Shown one piece after another: positions 51,022 through 62,530 of a DNA stretch of 64,000 bases. How positions within the stretch are numbered: the stretch's first letter is position 1; every line of letters begins with the position of its first letter. A program made the position numbers and the translations under genes. Under the pieces are notes generated by a model. The model had not been told where the DNA came from, searched no databases, and was given only the letters and a program-made list of their open reading frames with translations. This DNA is from Laburnicola sp. R22_1 (taxonomy: Eukaryota > Ascomycota > Dothideomycetes > Pleosporales > Didymosphaeriaceae): positions 682,001 to 746,000 of the forward strand of contig JACONQ010000017.1 in NCBI GenBank assembly GCA_014281115.1, in the 5' to 3' direction.

Positions 51022-52327
51022 ATGTCTCAACTGCCAACTCGGGTTCACCGGCCTAGCTCCCTTGTACCCCCAAGCACGGGAGAGAACGAGAGTCCACCTC
51101 AAATTCCTCATGACAACTCGAAAAAACTTCAGTGCTTGACATTGCGCAGAAGCTAGAGCGGAGGCTTGCTGAGCTCAGTAGTTCTGGCAATATTTTCAAG
51201 AGGTGGTTATATGAGATTGTCAGTTGGCTAACCAGCGCTTTGGGTATGGTTGTCATGGTCGTCCTCCTGCTATCTGGTAACAATAAGAGCTTAGCAACAT
51301 CATCCATCTTTCTCTCAATAACAACGATTTTATCCAATATCATGTCTGCTGCTCTCATATTAGTTGTTTCCGAAGCCCTTGGCCAATTGAAGTGGCATTG
51401 GTTTAATGGAAAGAAGTCAAAGGAGATAAACAGGCAAGTTGTCGACCTTCCCGAACGCTGGTACCTGGAGAGTTTTAGCTCAATAGCCAAGATAACATAC
51501 TACAACCCAGACATTCAACCTATATTTGGTAAGGGTATGGAACTCTCAATGAACAACAGATATTTTAGTCCCGCCTTGGAGGACTACCTTTTCAGAAATG
51601 GCACAATACCAGTTGTCTTTGGCAATGGCTTTCGCCCAGAGATACCTACATCTTGCCCCACCAGCAACTGTACTTTTCCTGTGTACAAAACACTTGGGGT
51701 TTGTAGTCAATGTGTAGATGTTACAGATCTGCTCCATTTTGCGTGCATGGAAACAAAGGTACACATCTTCTACAAAATTTACTGGCTCGCTCCTACTGAT
51801 ACAATCGTGTGTGTTAGGCCAATTGGATTGCAAACCTGACCAGCCTCCCAGCAAGGGACAGATATCCGAATGGAACCGCATGTGGCTATTTCGTTGACGC
51901 TACTTCCAACTTTCCAGTGCTTGTATCCAGTTACAGCACGTCTGCAGCGGCGTCTTCCCAGGGGCAAAGCCAGCCTGGAAAAGCCTTGTTATTAAGGGCT
52001 ATCCCGCTATTCACTGCACCATTTCGCGAACTGTTACGGGGCGGTTCTCTCAAGTTCAAAGACATACGAAACCCTCTCACCAATGTTCTGATATTTTCGG
52101 CAAAAGATGGAGCTTCTGGTGTATACCGTAACAACCCACCTGCCGCGCTAGAATGTGTATTGTCATGGTGCATCTAAACAATCCGGTCTTCCTACTACAG
52201 GGCAGGTTATCAAGAATACATCCTTCGAGCATTTACCAATACAGCGCCAGGAGACAATTCTTGGAACACAAAACAGATTCCCATCATCAGAGAATTCGGA
52301 ACCGACCTTTACTACACCGACCAATAA
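51022..52327 (+). pseudogene. DUF3176 membrane protein, decayed
   Basis: DUF3176 proteins are fungal multi-pass membrane proteins of unknown function. A start ATG at 51,022 opens MSQLPTRVHRPSS. A frameshift at the A-run 51,121-51,126 is needed to reach LDIAQKLERRLAEL and the first membrane helices (RWLYEIVSWLTSALGMVV; LILVVSEALGQLKWHWF). The usual segment with the next helix, about 40 residues between 'LKWHWF' and the extracellular part, is absent. Family blocks follow: SCPTSNCTFPVYKTLGVCSQC, an intact 59-bp intron (51,759-51,817), then YPNGTACGYFVDAT and KFKDIRNPL. A TAA at 52,175 interrupts the frame after LSWCI, where relatives have a Gln or Lys. The frame continues to LYYTD and stops at 52,325. 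The C-terminus is missing. Three independent defects make it a pseudogene. Confidence 0.8.
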
Positions 52328-52522
52328 AGTAAAATCAGACGGATATCTACTGTGGGTCTAGTAAAAATACGTGAACTCTGGATTAAGAAGGATACGGATA
52401 TGAAAAGTGAGTTCTATCTTTAACTATTTCCCCGCATAAGCTAGTAATAACAACAAGGAGTCAGAAAATCAGCTCTACTAAAGTCACTACTCACAATGAT
52501 CTAACCAACAATGCTATCACCG

Positions 52523-53826
52523 TTAGTTCCCCATACCACCTCCAGGCAGCTCGTCCATCCACCCATCGACATCCTCATCGACAGTAACAGGAACATTACA
52601 CAAATTCTTAACCTTAGGCGGCTGCTCAGTAAGCAACGAGCAATTACGCAGGTAGCATCCACCATCCATAGCACGCTGCAACGAATCGCCCTGCCACCCA
52701 AAAACATAATCGCCATGCTGCCCAAACCCCGTCAAATCCCCAGTAGACAGCACAAACGGCTGCGTCCCATCTTCCGGCCAGTCATCCCTGCTATTAAAAG
52801 GCGTAATATCCCACATAACCTCGAACATCAACTGCGGAACCTGCACAGGATGACTAGCGGGACACGAAACATTGACCACGGGAAACGCAACCGGACCGCC
52901 AATAGGATGCGCAACATGAGCACGATGATCCAGCGCATCGACAGATTCTCCGTTCCAGCATTGAGGGAAAATGATGTTGGAGCGAATCCCGCCTGCACAT
53001 GGCTGTGTGGGGAAGTGCTCCGTGTCGTACACTGGGTCCATACACGGCGGATACGGACTCCCGCCCCAGTTCGGCTCCATATAGCAGCGATAGCACTGCT
53101 GCATGTTTCTTCCCAGATTTTCTGACGTGCGTCTCATTGGGTCGCCCGTAAGCATGCGAAAGCCGGGTGTGAAGGCCGTCGTTACGTTCGCTGCGGGCGA
53201 AGTGTAGTACAGTGTGATGCCTGCGTTGTCGCCGTCGTTGAATTGGTTGGCTATTTGGGGGACGCGCTTGTATGTGCCGTTGCGAGCTTTGAAGTAGATG
53301 TTTGCTGTCCAGTAGTTGCTGGTTTGTGTCAGCGTGAGGTGCGTAAATTGGTTGTATCGGTCGCGCACCTGAGGTCTTCGAGGAAGTGGCAGGTGGTGCA
53401 TGAAGCTAGTTTGGAAATGTCGGTCGAGGGCATCGAAGCTTTGAAAGCGTCCTGGTGTTGGGATTAGAGGGGGGTTTTGAGAAGAGCTTGCTCGTTGCGC
53501 GTACTCCCCCTACTATTTGGTGCATGTGTGTCGACGGACTCAAGCCGGGGTTTACGAGACTGATGGTGTTATTCTGCGTCCCTGTGCGAATCTACTATGG
53601 TTTTCGACGACGTACGGATCGAGACGCTCTATGACGACCTGGAAGGTTAGACTTCAGTCGGCCGATAAAGAAGGACTCCAAGACTCACCTGAGAGCAACC
53701 GAATCTCAGCATCGCACCGGGACCTCTTCTCCCTCCTCCTCTCAACATCGGCGCATCCAAATCGATACCATTTTGCGCTGCTACATAGCTAGCAACGGCT
53801 CCAAAGACAACCAGAGAGCGGAACAT
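52523..53826 (-). CDS. Secreted DUF1996-domain protein
   Basis: Five exons on the minus strand: 53,689-53,826, 53,616-53,638, 53,505-53,559, 53,369-53,451 and 52,523-53,318. Introns are 50, 56, 53 and 50 bp, all GT...AG. Together they give 364 residues. The start MFRSLVVFGAVASYVAAQ is a signal peptide with likely cleavage after AAQ. The joined exons restore the family order: MLRFGCSQ, ERLDPLVNPG, HMHQIVGG, a CTTC motif, SNYWTANIYFKARNGTYKRV, then a Cys- and Trp-rich body with CWNGESVDALDHRAHVAHP and the MFEVMWD block. DUF1996 proteins are extracellular or wall-associated and of unknown biochemical role. Each splice junction was chosen because only it restores both the frame and the family motif. 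The exon of 23 nt is unusually small. It lies just downstream of a P450 pseudogene on the same strand. Confidence 0.9.
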
Positions 53827-54159
53827 GGTCAAAGAATTATGCCGTCGGACAGTAAGTGCTTGGTGAAGAGACAGGTACGACGAAGGCCTAAGCAAAGCAA
53901 TTACTAGAATAACGAGGCAATGGAGGGAAACCACTGTACCAAACCGCTGGATGCATTGTTTAGATTAATTGGTTTTGATATTGTTGATGATTATGGGGGG
54001 TTGACCGTTGGCCAATAACCCTTTTGCCGGGTTTGCTACCAGATTGTATGATTGCCGCATCCGCGTGTCCGTAAATTGGGTCGCGAACCTCATTGCTGGT
54101 CGGATGCATTAAGAACTGGAAAAAGAAATCCAGTTCGCCACCTTTCAGAAATGGAATAG
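53827..54159. promoter_or_regulatory. Upstream region of the DUF1996 gene
   Basis: About 330 bp between the DUF1996 start and the end of the P450 pseudogene. AT-rich, no gene, no clear TATA box. Confidence 0.4.
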
Positions 54160-55780
54160 ACGCGGATGTCATTCCGGGAGAGTGATTCGATATGGATACC
54201 TAGATAACCATCTTTTAAATGCGCTGCGCCCTTCTCGATCTCATACCCTCTGTCCCCTTCATAAATTTTACCTTGATCCTAATTAAACCCATGCTCTCTA
54301 ACCAGCCTTTGCACCTCAAACTTTCCCATTCCTCGTAAGCTGGCGCAATTTTGAACCGTCGAACAGTGAGCGCAAGCATGATCAGATTTTGCCCTATGCA
54401 GCTTCGCGGACGATGTTCAAAGTCTCTAAATGCTCTAGCTACAGGATATAGCTTATGACCCTCAGGACCAAGCCACCGTTCTAGAAGAAGTTCTTCAACA
54501 CAAAGCCAGTATCGTGGATGGTGGAGAAGTCCTGCTACTTTAAATAGAGACGTGGATCCCCTTACATGAATACAAATTGCCGTGCCTGTGCATCAGAGGC
54601 ATGTCATATATGCCTGCGCGCTCGCTTCCTGCTGGTGGATAAAGTCGCAAAGTTTCTCTGATCACTGCGACTGTGGAGCGAATTTTATTTAGTGAAGAGG
54701 GATCTTCAGCGATACCGTTGGAAACATCATGTGAGTACACTGGTAGTTGTGTCGTGACTCGTTAATAGAAAAAGTCGCATCTGCCTGGTAGCACGTCATA
54801 AATTCAGGGTCGAGTGCGGCGTCAAGAGTATCTTGACTCTGGAGTCCTTCGAGCTACTCTTTGAGCGCAAGATGGATGACCGATTTCGGCCGTGCTGCTG
54901 TGTTACCCATATCCTGCTTTGCCTCGTCAAAAAGTGCAGCAAGAGCTTTCCTGATGTATCTATTCATGGTGTCTCTGTAGTAGCGCAGCGCAAACGGGCG
55001 GACGGGATGGAGGTTCTGGAACAGATTGTTAAAGTTGGACTAAGTTAAGGTCTTGCGAAAAGATTCGGCAAGAGGATTGGGGGCGTTTTGGTACTTGGAG
55101 TCATCGTCCTAATATCCGACTAGTATCCAAACAGTACTGTCTCCAGATCGACGCTCACATTGCCACCTTGATAACAATGTCCATGGTCAATCTTGTGGCG
55201 ATATATTCTAACAAGAAGACCTTGCCAATACGCTCGTCTAGGTTTCAGCCGGGTGTTTTTATTTTTCGGTGATCGCCGGGGTTTGTTGCATGATTTAGTT
55301 TTGAGAGAAGGCAGGATTGAAGACGCTGCGCGACTTTTTCACACCGCTCCATCCATTGACAGAAGCTTTGGTCCGCCGATAAGTGGATCAATCATGTGAT
55401 GATACATCTCAGGCTTAAATTAAATATTTTTCCCTGAACTGACTTGCGTGGCAACGTCTGGGTCGTTCACGATAAGGAACGCCGTAGCAGATGGCCATAG
55501 ATCAAGGTAGAACATGTCCGTATCGCGGAATCCTGCGCACATTTCACTCACAATAATTGGAGCAAACATGTCGGAGGGAAGCGCTTCTGATGCTGGCGAA
55601 AATAGAAGGAATCAGCACCGCGACACAAACTGAGCGGAAAGTTTCATAGGTACTGAAAAGGCCCAGTTTGCGCAATCTTGCCACTTGGGAACGTCGTTCG
55701 TAGAGTTTACCCATGAAACAGCTCATGAGAATTGCAAATGCTGCAAGCGCAAACAACAATCCACCGGCATGAACTTGCAA
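54160..55780 (-). pseudogene. Cytochrome P450 pseudogene
   Basis: A whole P450 (about 520 codons) can be followed on the minus strand in shifting frames. An N-terminal membrane anchor (GGLLFALAAFAILMSCF) is followed by KLYERRSQVARLRKLGL. Then come EALPSDMFAP and FYLDLWPSA with NDPDVATQV near 55,470, and SMDGAVWKSR near 55,340. An I-helix reading TSHDTT lies near 54,760, where functional enzymes have AGHDTT. The K-helix is IRETLRLYPPAG (ETLR) near 54,640. The haem-binding box FEHRPRSCIG lies at 54,392-54,421, with Arg in place of the first Gly. A C-terminal ERGYE-like stretch and HLKDGYLGIHI finish near 54,170. Several stops and at least three frame changes, plus a short deletion after the haem box, rule out function. 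Layout resembles fungal secondary-metabolism-type P450s; no subfamily is claimed. Confidence 0.87.
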
Positions 55781-57803
55781 GAGACCGTAGGTTAAGGTCC
55801 TCTAGATGGCGACTACTAATGACTGCAAGCGACAGCAAAAGCAAGGTTCGACAGCCTTCGTAAACGAAGTGATACTGTCCAGTGTTAGAAGTAAAGTATT
55901 AGTAAAATGAAATTCACGATCAAAGAACCTGTATATTACATGGCTGGGCGAGTGAGTCTAATCGACGCTCGAGGACGTGCATATGCATTTTGCTATTTCG
56001 GTAACAGGGCGTATTCGAGATTGAGAAGCATCGGGTGATTGATGCTCAGATAGTTCCGATAAGTAAGGCTGTTGATTGGGGATTGGATCATCCTACCCCA
56101 CGCTACGCAGTAGATGACCTCTCTCTTTTGGGACCTTCAATGTTCGCATGCATGACTTCTTCCATTTGCCATTTCCGGAACTGTTGCTATCAATGCTACA
56201 TAACGATGCTTTGATCGCTTCGCTCTACCACCGACATTAAATATTTATTGTCACTTCTTCGGGGGTTCGCTTTTTCGGACTATGCGCATTGCGCTAATTT
56301 GCGTGCGACAGACACTGGATTCCCAGAAAGAACCCCACACTCAGTGCAATGTACACCGCGTTTGGTGGTACTCTAATTTGCGCCGATCGGTCACGCCGTC
56401 CAATTTACCTTCCTCGTACTATAGTCGACCTGCTGTCGTGACATCGAAAATTCATTAGCAACCTTGGAAGACAAAATAGATCTTACCTAGGTAGTCAAAG
56501 CTGCGATATTGATTCGAAGACAATATTCACAATAGCAGAACTTGCAGCCGATTTACAGCTTGGCTCCCTGAAGCAGTGCGAACTGCCCCACATCGCGCTT
56601 TGCTGTGTGTCTGGCCGTACATAGTTAATGTGTGGCAAGCTTCCGAGGTCAGGTAATCACTACGGCCAGTCCTAGGTTGCATGCATATGCAGGGACAAGG
56701 ATAATTTCAGGTTTCAAAGACGTACTTAGGTACATAACAGTCGTACAGCATTCTACTAACCTGCGGCGAGGAGCGGTCGATTGCACACATGTGCAGTCGA
56801 CACTTTCCCGTTCCAGTGGGTCCTGAAAAGGTCGTGGCCTGCAGACCGCCGCTATGCAGAGGAGCATCTCATCGTCTTTACTTTTTGTCACATCATCAAG
56901 TAGACAGACTAGTGTGCTATCGGGTGTTATAGTTCACTTATCCTACCCGACGTTATTGGTTGCCAATCTGTCACGTCATGGCAACTGTTTTGAATACCCG
57001 CTATGCAACAGTCGTTGTGCATGAGCGTACATTGCATGATAGGGATATGGTAGCACAGTCTCCCGCGCTATTGTTGATCAGGAAAGGCTCAGTGACGGAG
57101 ATGTTCTTGCAGTGTGCTTTGCTTCCGTCTTCACTAGCACAACTGCCTAGGTAGGTTCACAATCCAGCACGATCGGAAAGTCAATTGTCATACCCAAAAT
57201 TCTGCGTCGTGTTGTTATTATTGCTACTGGAAATACTGCTCGCAAGCCGTGGCAGCTATGAAGGTACCGTAAATCCATGCAAGCAACCAAGCAAACAAAC
57301 GCCACATGTTACACCGCGTTGAAGACATCGGCGAATCACTGCGCTCAAAGCACACATCAAACCTCTCGCTTCCCCGTGTGCTACTGTGGCGTTTTAGCGG
57401 TGTGAAATGGGCCCGCAATGTGAGTTTGTCTGCCGTCCCCTTCGCGGCTCCTTTCGCACAATCTTCCTCCTTCTCTGCATCAATCCATCGAACTGTCTTC
57501 CGCTTTTACCACCGAATTCTGTTGTTCTCATTTAAATCGACCGATTCTTTCCTCGCACCGTGTCTTTCGGCTGGTGGTTCCAAACGGTTCCATCTCAAAG
57601 GGTACCGTTTGCGCTCAGTCGCTACACAGCTAGACCTGCATCTACCTGTGAACTAAAGCCATACTGTGTAAGTCGGCTCCTCGTCTTGTGGGCTTCAGGG
57701 TTCTCGTGCCTTTCGTGCTACCTGATCCGGACTCCAAGTATCATTCCTTCAGCAGAATACTGATTCCTGGCTGATTCTTACAGTAATAGCGTCGGCCGTG
57801 GAC
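55781..57803. other. Two-kilobase intergenic region, no gene seen
   Basis: Small open frames here show no family features. A 26-bp near-perfect palindrome lies at 56,776-56,801. The last few hundred bases, pyrimidine-rich with a CTTACAG just before the next start, are probably the promoter and 5' UTR of the GTPase gene. Confidence 0.5.
56776..56801. repeat. 26-bp imperfect palindrome
   Basis: The halves GTCGATTGCACAC and ATGTGCAGTCGAC match in 11 of 13 paired positions. Function unknown; it could be a dimeric regulator site. Confidence 0.5.
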
Positions 57804-60800
57804 ATGCCACGCCATAGGAGAGATCCCAAGCGGCTTCGTTTATGTCCAGATCATATATATCCAGATCATTATGAACCAGAAAGGGACTTCTCGCCAGCGA
57901 TCGAACGGCCAAGCAGTCCTTTTGAAGGCCAAACAAACCGAATGAGTGGGGACTCCCTGCCTCCGTCTCATCAACAGCAGTGGAGTAGCAGGATCCCGCC
58001 GAGTGGGCCTAGAGGTCAAACGCCTTTTTCTCGCCCTCAGGCTGGATCAGAGCGTTCTGCATTGAGGAATTCTGATAGTGGTAATGGGTTCGACTACACG
58101 AGACAAAGCTCCCGGGCCCATTTACCTTACAACACTTATGACGCAGACACCCAGGAATGGTCGCAGTGGTCCACCCCGGCGCCATACGACGTCTCTATGC
58201 CAGCTGTAGTGCCGAATATGCAAAATTCCTTCTCACACCAGACTTCGTATCTACGCACTGTCCCCCAACCATCAAGCGGCTACTCCGCCTCCTCAGTCAC
58301 GCCAGCAATTTGTTCAGGCACAGTGGAAACTGTGACAATTCCAACGCAATGGGATAAGCTGGAAGTTTCCTTTCCTGAGGCCAGGGAAGCGAACATCAAG
58401 CACGATCAGTCGACAGATTATGTATCCATGGTGCCAGTTTTTGACAGAAAGTTCAAGGATGCAGAGACTGATTGTAAGGACTTGTTTTCAAGGATGGAAC
58501 GTCTGCTTCGGATGAGCAAGTGTCACCCCAACGATTTGAGAGAGCTTACCGATCAGCTTCGTAAAAAGAAAGACCCTTATTCCGGGACTCATATACGAAT
58601 GGGGGTTTATGGTGCCATCGGTCAAGGGAAATCGCGGGCAATAGGCGCGATTCTTCAAAGGAAAGACCTTGTCATCACGGTTAGTAATGCTCTATTCCTT
58701 CCCACACCTCCACTAACCACGTACAGGGCGCCTCGGCCCAAAGCTGTACTCTAGTACCAATCGAGTACTCTTATTGCCAACCAAGTAGGGACTTCCAATA
58801 TACCGCTGAGATCGAATTGATGGAATGGCCTTTGCTTCAGGGCAAGGTTGAGCGGTGCTTCCGCGAACTTGTGCAAGGTCTTTACCCTCCTTCCGATGAG
58901 GAAGACTTATCGCCCGAGACCGAGAACAAGACGAAAACGGCGACGACTTTCTTCATGTCTTTGTTTAGAGATGACAAAAACTTCAGCAACATTGAAGCCA
59001 TGGAGACATTCGTCAAACCTGCCCGAGATCTTGACGACGATACAATTCTCAAAAAGCTCGTTCTTGGCGCCCAAGATCGGCATAGAATGGTGCAGAACGA
59101 GTCACAGGATGGACTGCGCCTGCAATTCCAGAAAACCTCCGAGTTATGGGATGCATTGGCTCCATACACGTTTGGACAGCAGCATAATTCCAAGGGCCGT
59201 ATTAAATTTGATCCATGGCCCATGGTCGAGCTGGTGAGGTAAATAACGAAGAAGCTTCACGATGTAGCAGTTGCTAACAGCTCAGAATCCGTTCGAACAT
59301 CGAAATCCTTCGAGGGATTTCTATCGCTGATCTACCAGGTGGGTTGACTCGCAATATGTGCGCTCGCCTTTCGGAGCTGATCGCTGTAGGTGTCAACAAT
59401 GACAACAGTCTTAACGTCGACGCAGCTCAACGTTATCTGAAGAACTGCTCGGTTACATTGATAGTGAATTCCATTGAGCGTGTGTTAAGCGAAAGTCATG
59501 GTGAGTCACTCTGGCCTGGAGATGTATTCGGATTGCAAACTAACTTTCTCTGTCAAAAAATATATCATAGAGCAAAAGAGACGGGGAGGCCCAAAGCATG
59601 TGGTCATGATCGTGTGCACTAAGAAGGATGTAAGCCGATGATGTAAAGGAAGCCATGTGAAAAAGCTTACTCTTGAATAGTTGATTGAGGAAAGTGGTTT
59701 AGATAGACGCCATCCGAGCGCTGGTCGACCTGTGGAAGTTGACCCTCATTATGAGGAGGCAGAGTTGAAGCGTCTTGAGTGTTATCGCGCACAGCTGAAA
59801 CAGCAGCTTGAATACCCAGAACAGATAGCGTTGACGCAGTGCGTTTGTTCCTCGGCTTATTCTAGCGGCTCTGCTGACGTCTACAGATATAAGATGAAAT
59901 GGCTCGACTGGAGGTTGGTGTCTCTATATTGCTATTAAGTTTCGCTAACGTAGCTGTGTAGGATGAAAACAATCGGGGTCAAGGATCGCGATAGAAGAGT
60001 ACGTGAAGGATTGCAGACCTATGGCGGTAAAGGTGGGCCATTGCCCGTGTTCTGCATTTCGGCAAAAGACTATAATCGGAACATCGAAGGATAATTTGCA
60101 TTGGACGATCTTACATTGTCGCCGGACGCGACTGGCGTTCCTGGACTGAGAAAGCAGATTGCGGATTTCCCATCCCGCGAGCAATTGCCTCGGCTCTGTC
60201 AGCATGTGGAAGTGACAATTCCCGATCTGCTTGCCTCGATCCAGCCTGCATTACAGATCATGCAACCCTGGACATTATCTATCAAACTAGATATAGATCG
60301 GGAGGTAAATCGGCCTTCATCGACGTAGTGTTGTAGCTGACGACAGGCAGTTCAAATCCATCGAGCTAGAATCTTGGCTCAAGAAACTCTTCAAGATCAG
60401 CGTAACAGACCTAATCATAGATTACGCAAGTATGGAATGAATCTCCAATAAGTTATTACTTCGTTGGCTAACTCAAGCATATAGACAAGGGAAAAAAGGG
60501 TTGGATAGATTCCGCCATACATCGGCACGAGCAGTGGCAACCTCCAAAGGTGAGTCATGAGTACCTTAGGTAGTATCCATCGGCATTCTGTGACATTGTC
60601 TAACTTGAGCAGGAGAATGCGCACACGCACAGAGCTTGGATCACCCGCCATGGTATACACCCTGATCATCCTGTCTCAAACTCATCATTGACCACAATGT
60701 CCAGGCGATCACCACACCAAGAAAATCGGACGTCGCATTTGGAACGAGGAATTTCTAAAGCCCGTCCAGAATACAATGTACGATGGTTTTGACACTATCG

Positions 60801-61574
60801 TGGAAGACCGCGGTGACTTTCTTCTCGATGTGAAAAACAGGCTGCAAAAACTCTTGAGACGCTTTAAGTCTTACCTGGAAGGTAAGTCACGCCCTATCCC
60901 AATGAGGAGGTATAGCTCCAACTAACTTGCCACAGAACAATCACCAAACCCCGTTCCCGACGAGCTTTCCACATTCCTGAAGAACCTTGAGAGCAGAAAG
61001 ACAGCATCATCTTCGAAGAAGCTAAACAGGACCTCGAGAGAGAATTCAAGTGCGCTCTATCCGTTACCATCAGCGTTCAAGCAACACTAACAATATCCGT
61101 AGAGCTGAACGGCAGCACGTGTGCGAGAACAATAGTGGTCATTACTTCCACGAGGCAATGAAAAAGGTCTACGAAGAGGCAATCACAGCAGCCTCCAAGA
61201 ACCGGAAGCTCAGCAAGAAGAGCAACGCGAGACCCTCAATACCTGATTACAAGATTCGGGCTGAAGTTATCAACAAAAGACTCCAGGACAAGAGGTATGG
61301 TCCCTTCGAGAGCATTTGCAAGGAGCTCGCCAGGGCTTGTGACAAAATCAGTCAGACGATCTCCAGGGATATCTATGATAAAGTCAGCGTTGAATTTGGA
61401 AGCCTCAGCCGGCACTGGGAGCAGTTGAAGGTAGCGAGCAAGAATGAGGCAAGGAGTGCTGTTGATGGGAGAGCAACGCTGGTGGAGTTTACAATGATTC
61501 AGAATCAACTGTGGTCGATTCAAAGGCATGTACAGGCCCTTGAATCGGAATACATCAAGGGCAGGTCGACATGA
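57804..61574 (+). CDS. Large SLIP-GC-like GTPase, disrupted by one stop and one frameshift (possible pseudogene)
   Basis: Thirteen exons (57,804-58,679; 58,727-59,238; 59,286-59,338; 59,390-59,500; 59,571-59,629; 59,681-59,913; 59,962-60,304; 60,351-60,429; 60,485-60,549; 60,613-60,652; 60,705-60,881; 60,936-61,049; 61,103-61,574) fit a protein of about 1,044 residues. After a disordered N-terminus come the GTPase motifs: P-loop GAIGQGKS (270-277), then CTLVPIEY, DLPG (478-481) and TKKD (534-537). The rest is helical, including RAWITRHG/DHHTKK and IWNEEFLKPVQ, as in fungal relatives of nuclear GTPase SLIP-GC. Two lesions exist: TAA at 60,092-60,094 after 658 codons, and a missing base near 61,000 that shifts the frame in exon 12. 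The GTPase domain itself is intact, so a truncated protein is possible. I chose the ATG at 57,804. It converges with the GNAT gene 51 bp away. Confidence 0.75.
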
Positions 61575-61625
61575 CGAGAGCAACGGATGGAGGCTGGGTG
61601 AATGGCATAACATAACAATTACATA

Positions 61626-62183
61626 TCATACACTCTTCTCACCCCGCACATCCTTCTCCAGCTGCACAAAATGCAGATCCTCCGACAAAATCCTTCCCGG
61701 AAATTTCTCCCGCGGAAACAGCGTCGTCTCCCCCGTCCTCTTATACCCCATCCTCTCATACCACTCAATCAACGACTCCCGTGTATTAACCGCATCCAAG
61801 CCAATCCTCTCGACGCTCCAAGCCGTCTTCGCATACTCCTCCGCATACTCAAGAACACGACGACCCAGTCCGCCGCGCTGGTAAGACTGGTCAATTGCAA
61901 GCATGGCAAGGCGTCCGATGCCGTCGCTGCGTTTAATGGCGGCTATTGTGGCGATGAGGAGATCGTCGGTCGTGCTGGTGGCCATGAGGAAAACGGCGTT
62001 TGGGTTGGAGATGGTGGAGAGGACTTCGGCTGGGGCCATGCTGAAGCTGCGGTTTATTTGGACGTCGGCGGTCCAGTTTGGTCTGGCGTCGTCGGCGCGG
62101 AAGGCGGATTGGATTAGGTGAGCGATCTGGGCGGCGTCGTTGGGGGTTGCGATGCGGAATTGGATGGGAGTGGTGTTTGCCAT
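61626..62183 (-). CDS. GNAT-family N-acetyltransferase
   Basis: A single exon of 185 residues. The acetyl-CoA-binding motif A is visible as LAMLAIDQSYQRGGLGRRVL (about residues 92-111, with QRGGLG at 102-107). It is followed by the usual RIGLDAVNTRESLIEWYERMGY, the motif-B region with the conserved Tyr near the end (YERMGYKRTGE). Such enzymes move an acetyl group from acetyl-CoA to an amine. The substrate cannot be told from sequence; it is typical of small cytosolic fungal GNATs without further domains. It starts at MANTTPIQF, and length matches the family. Its upstream region (62,184-62,530) is shared with no other start. Confidence 0.9.
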   Translation of the reverse strand: MANTTPIQFRIATPNDAAQIAHLIQSAFRADDARPNWTADVQINRSFSMAPAEVLSTISNPNAVFLMATSTTDDLLIATIAAIKRSDGIGRLAMLAIDQSYQRGGLGRRVLEYAEEYAKTAWSVERIGLDAVNTRESLIEWYERMGYKRTGETTLFPREKFPGRILSEDLHFVQLEKDVRGEKSV

Positions 62184-62530
62184 TTTGATGGTGGCTTAGG
62201 GAACGCGACACAAGAAAATTTAGTTCCTAGTGTTGGTGATGATTGGTTATATGTTGCTGAATTTGCGGGTGCGGCGAGATTTGTATTTCTACTAGGTACT
62301 GTCGTGCTGTGCGTCTTCCTTCTACACCGATCTATTCCGCCTTATTCCGATAGACGTGGTGATATAGAGGGGGCACAAGGCGTCCCGTCATTCCGGGTAT
62401 CCTTCAGGGCGCTGTTGTAGTTGTAAGATACGTAGGGCGTCGGTTTGCGGCGTGTCAAACACAGGTGCACCTTCCTGCTTAGGCGTAGTTTGCAAAATCC
62501 CAACACGGTGAACATCGAACAATCGAATTA
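62184..62530. promoter_or_regulatory. Upstream region of the GNAT gene / 3' side of the Rieske gene
   Basis: About 350 bp, with no coding potential that I trust. Confidence 0.4.

Noticed and set aside
56649..56891. Minus-strand frame of 80 codons
   Set aside because: Spans the palindrome, starts without context and has no recognisable features.
57306..57656. Open frame of 116 codons before the GTPase gene
   Set aside because: Pyrimidine-rich upstream DNA; composition and lack of motifs suggest promoter or 5' UTR.
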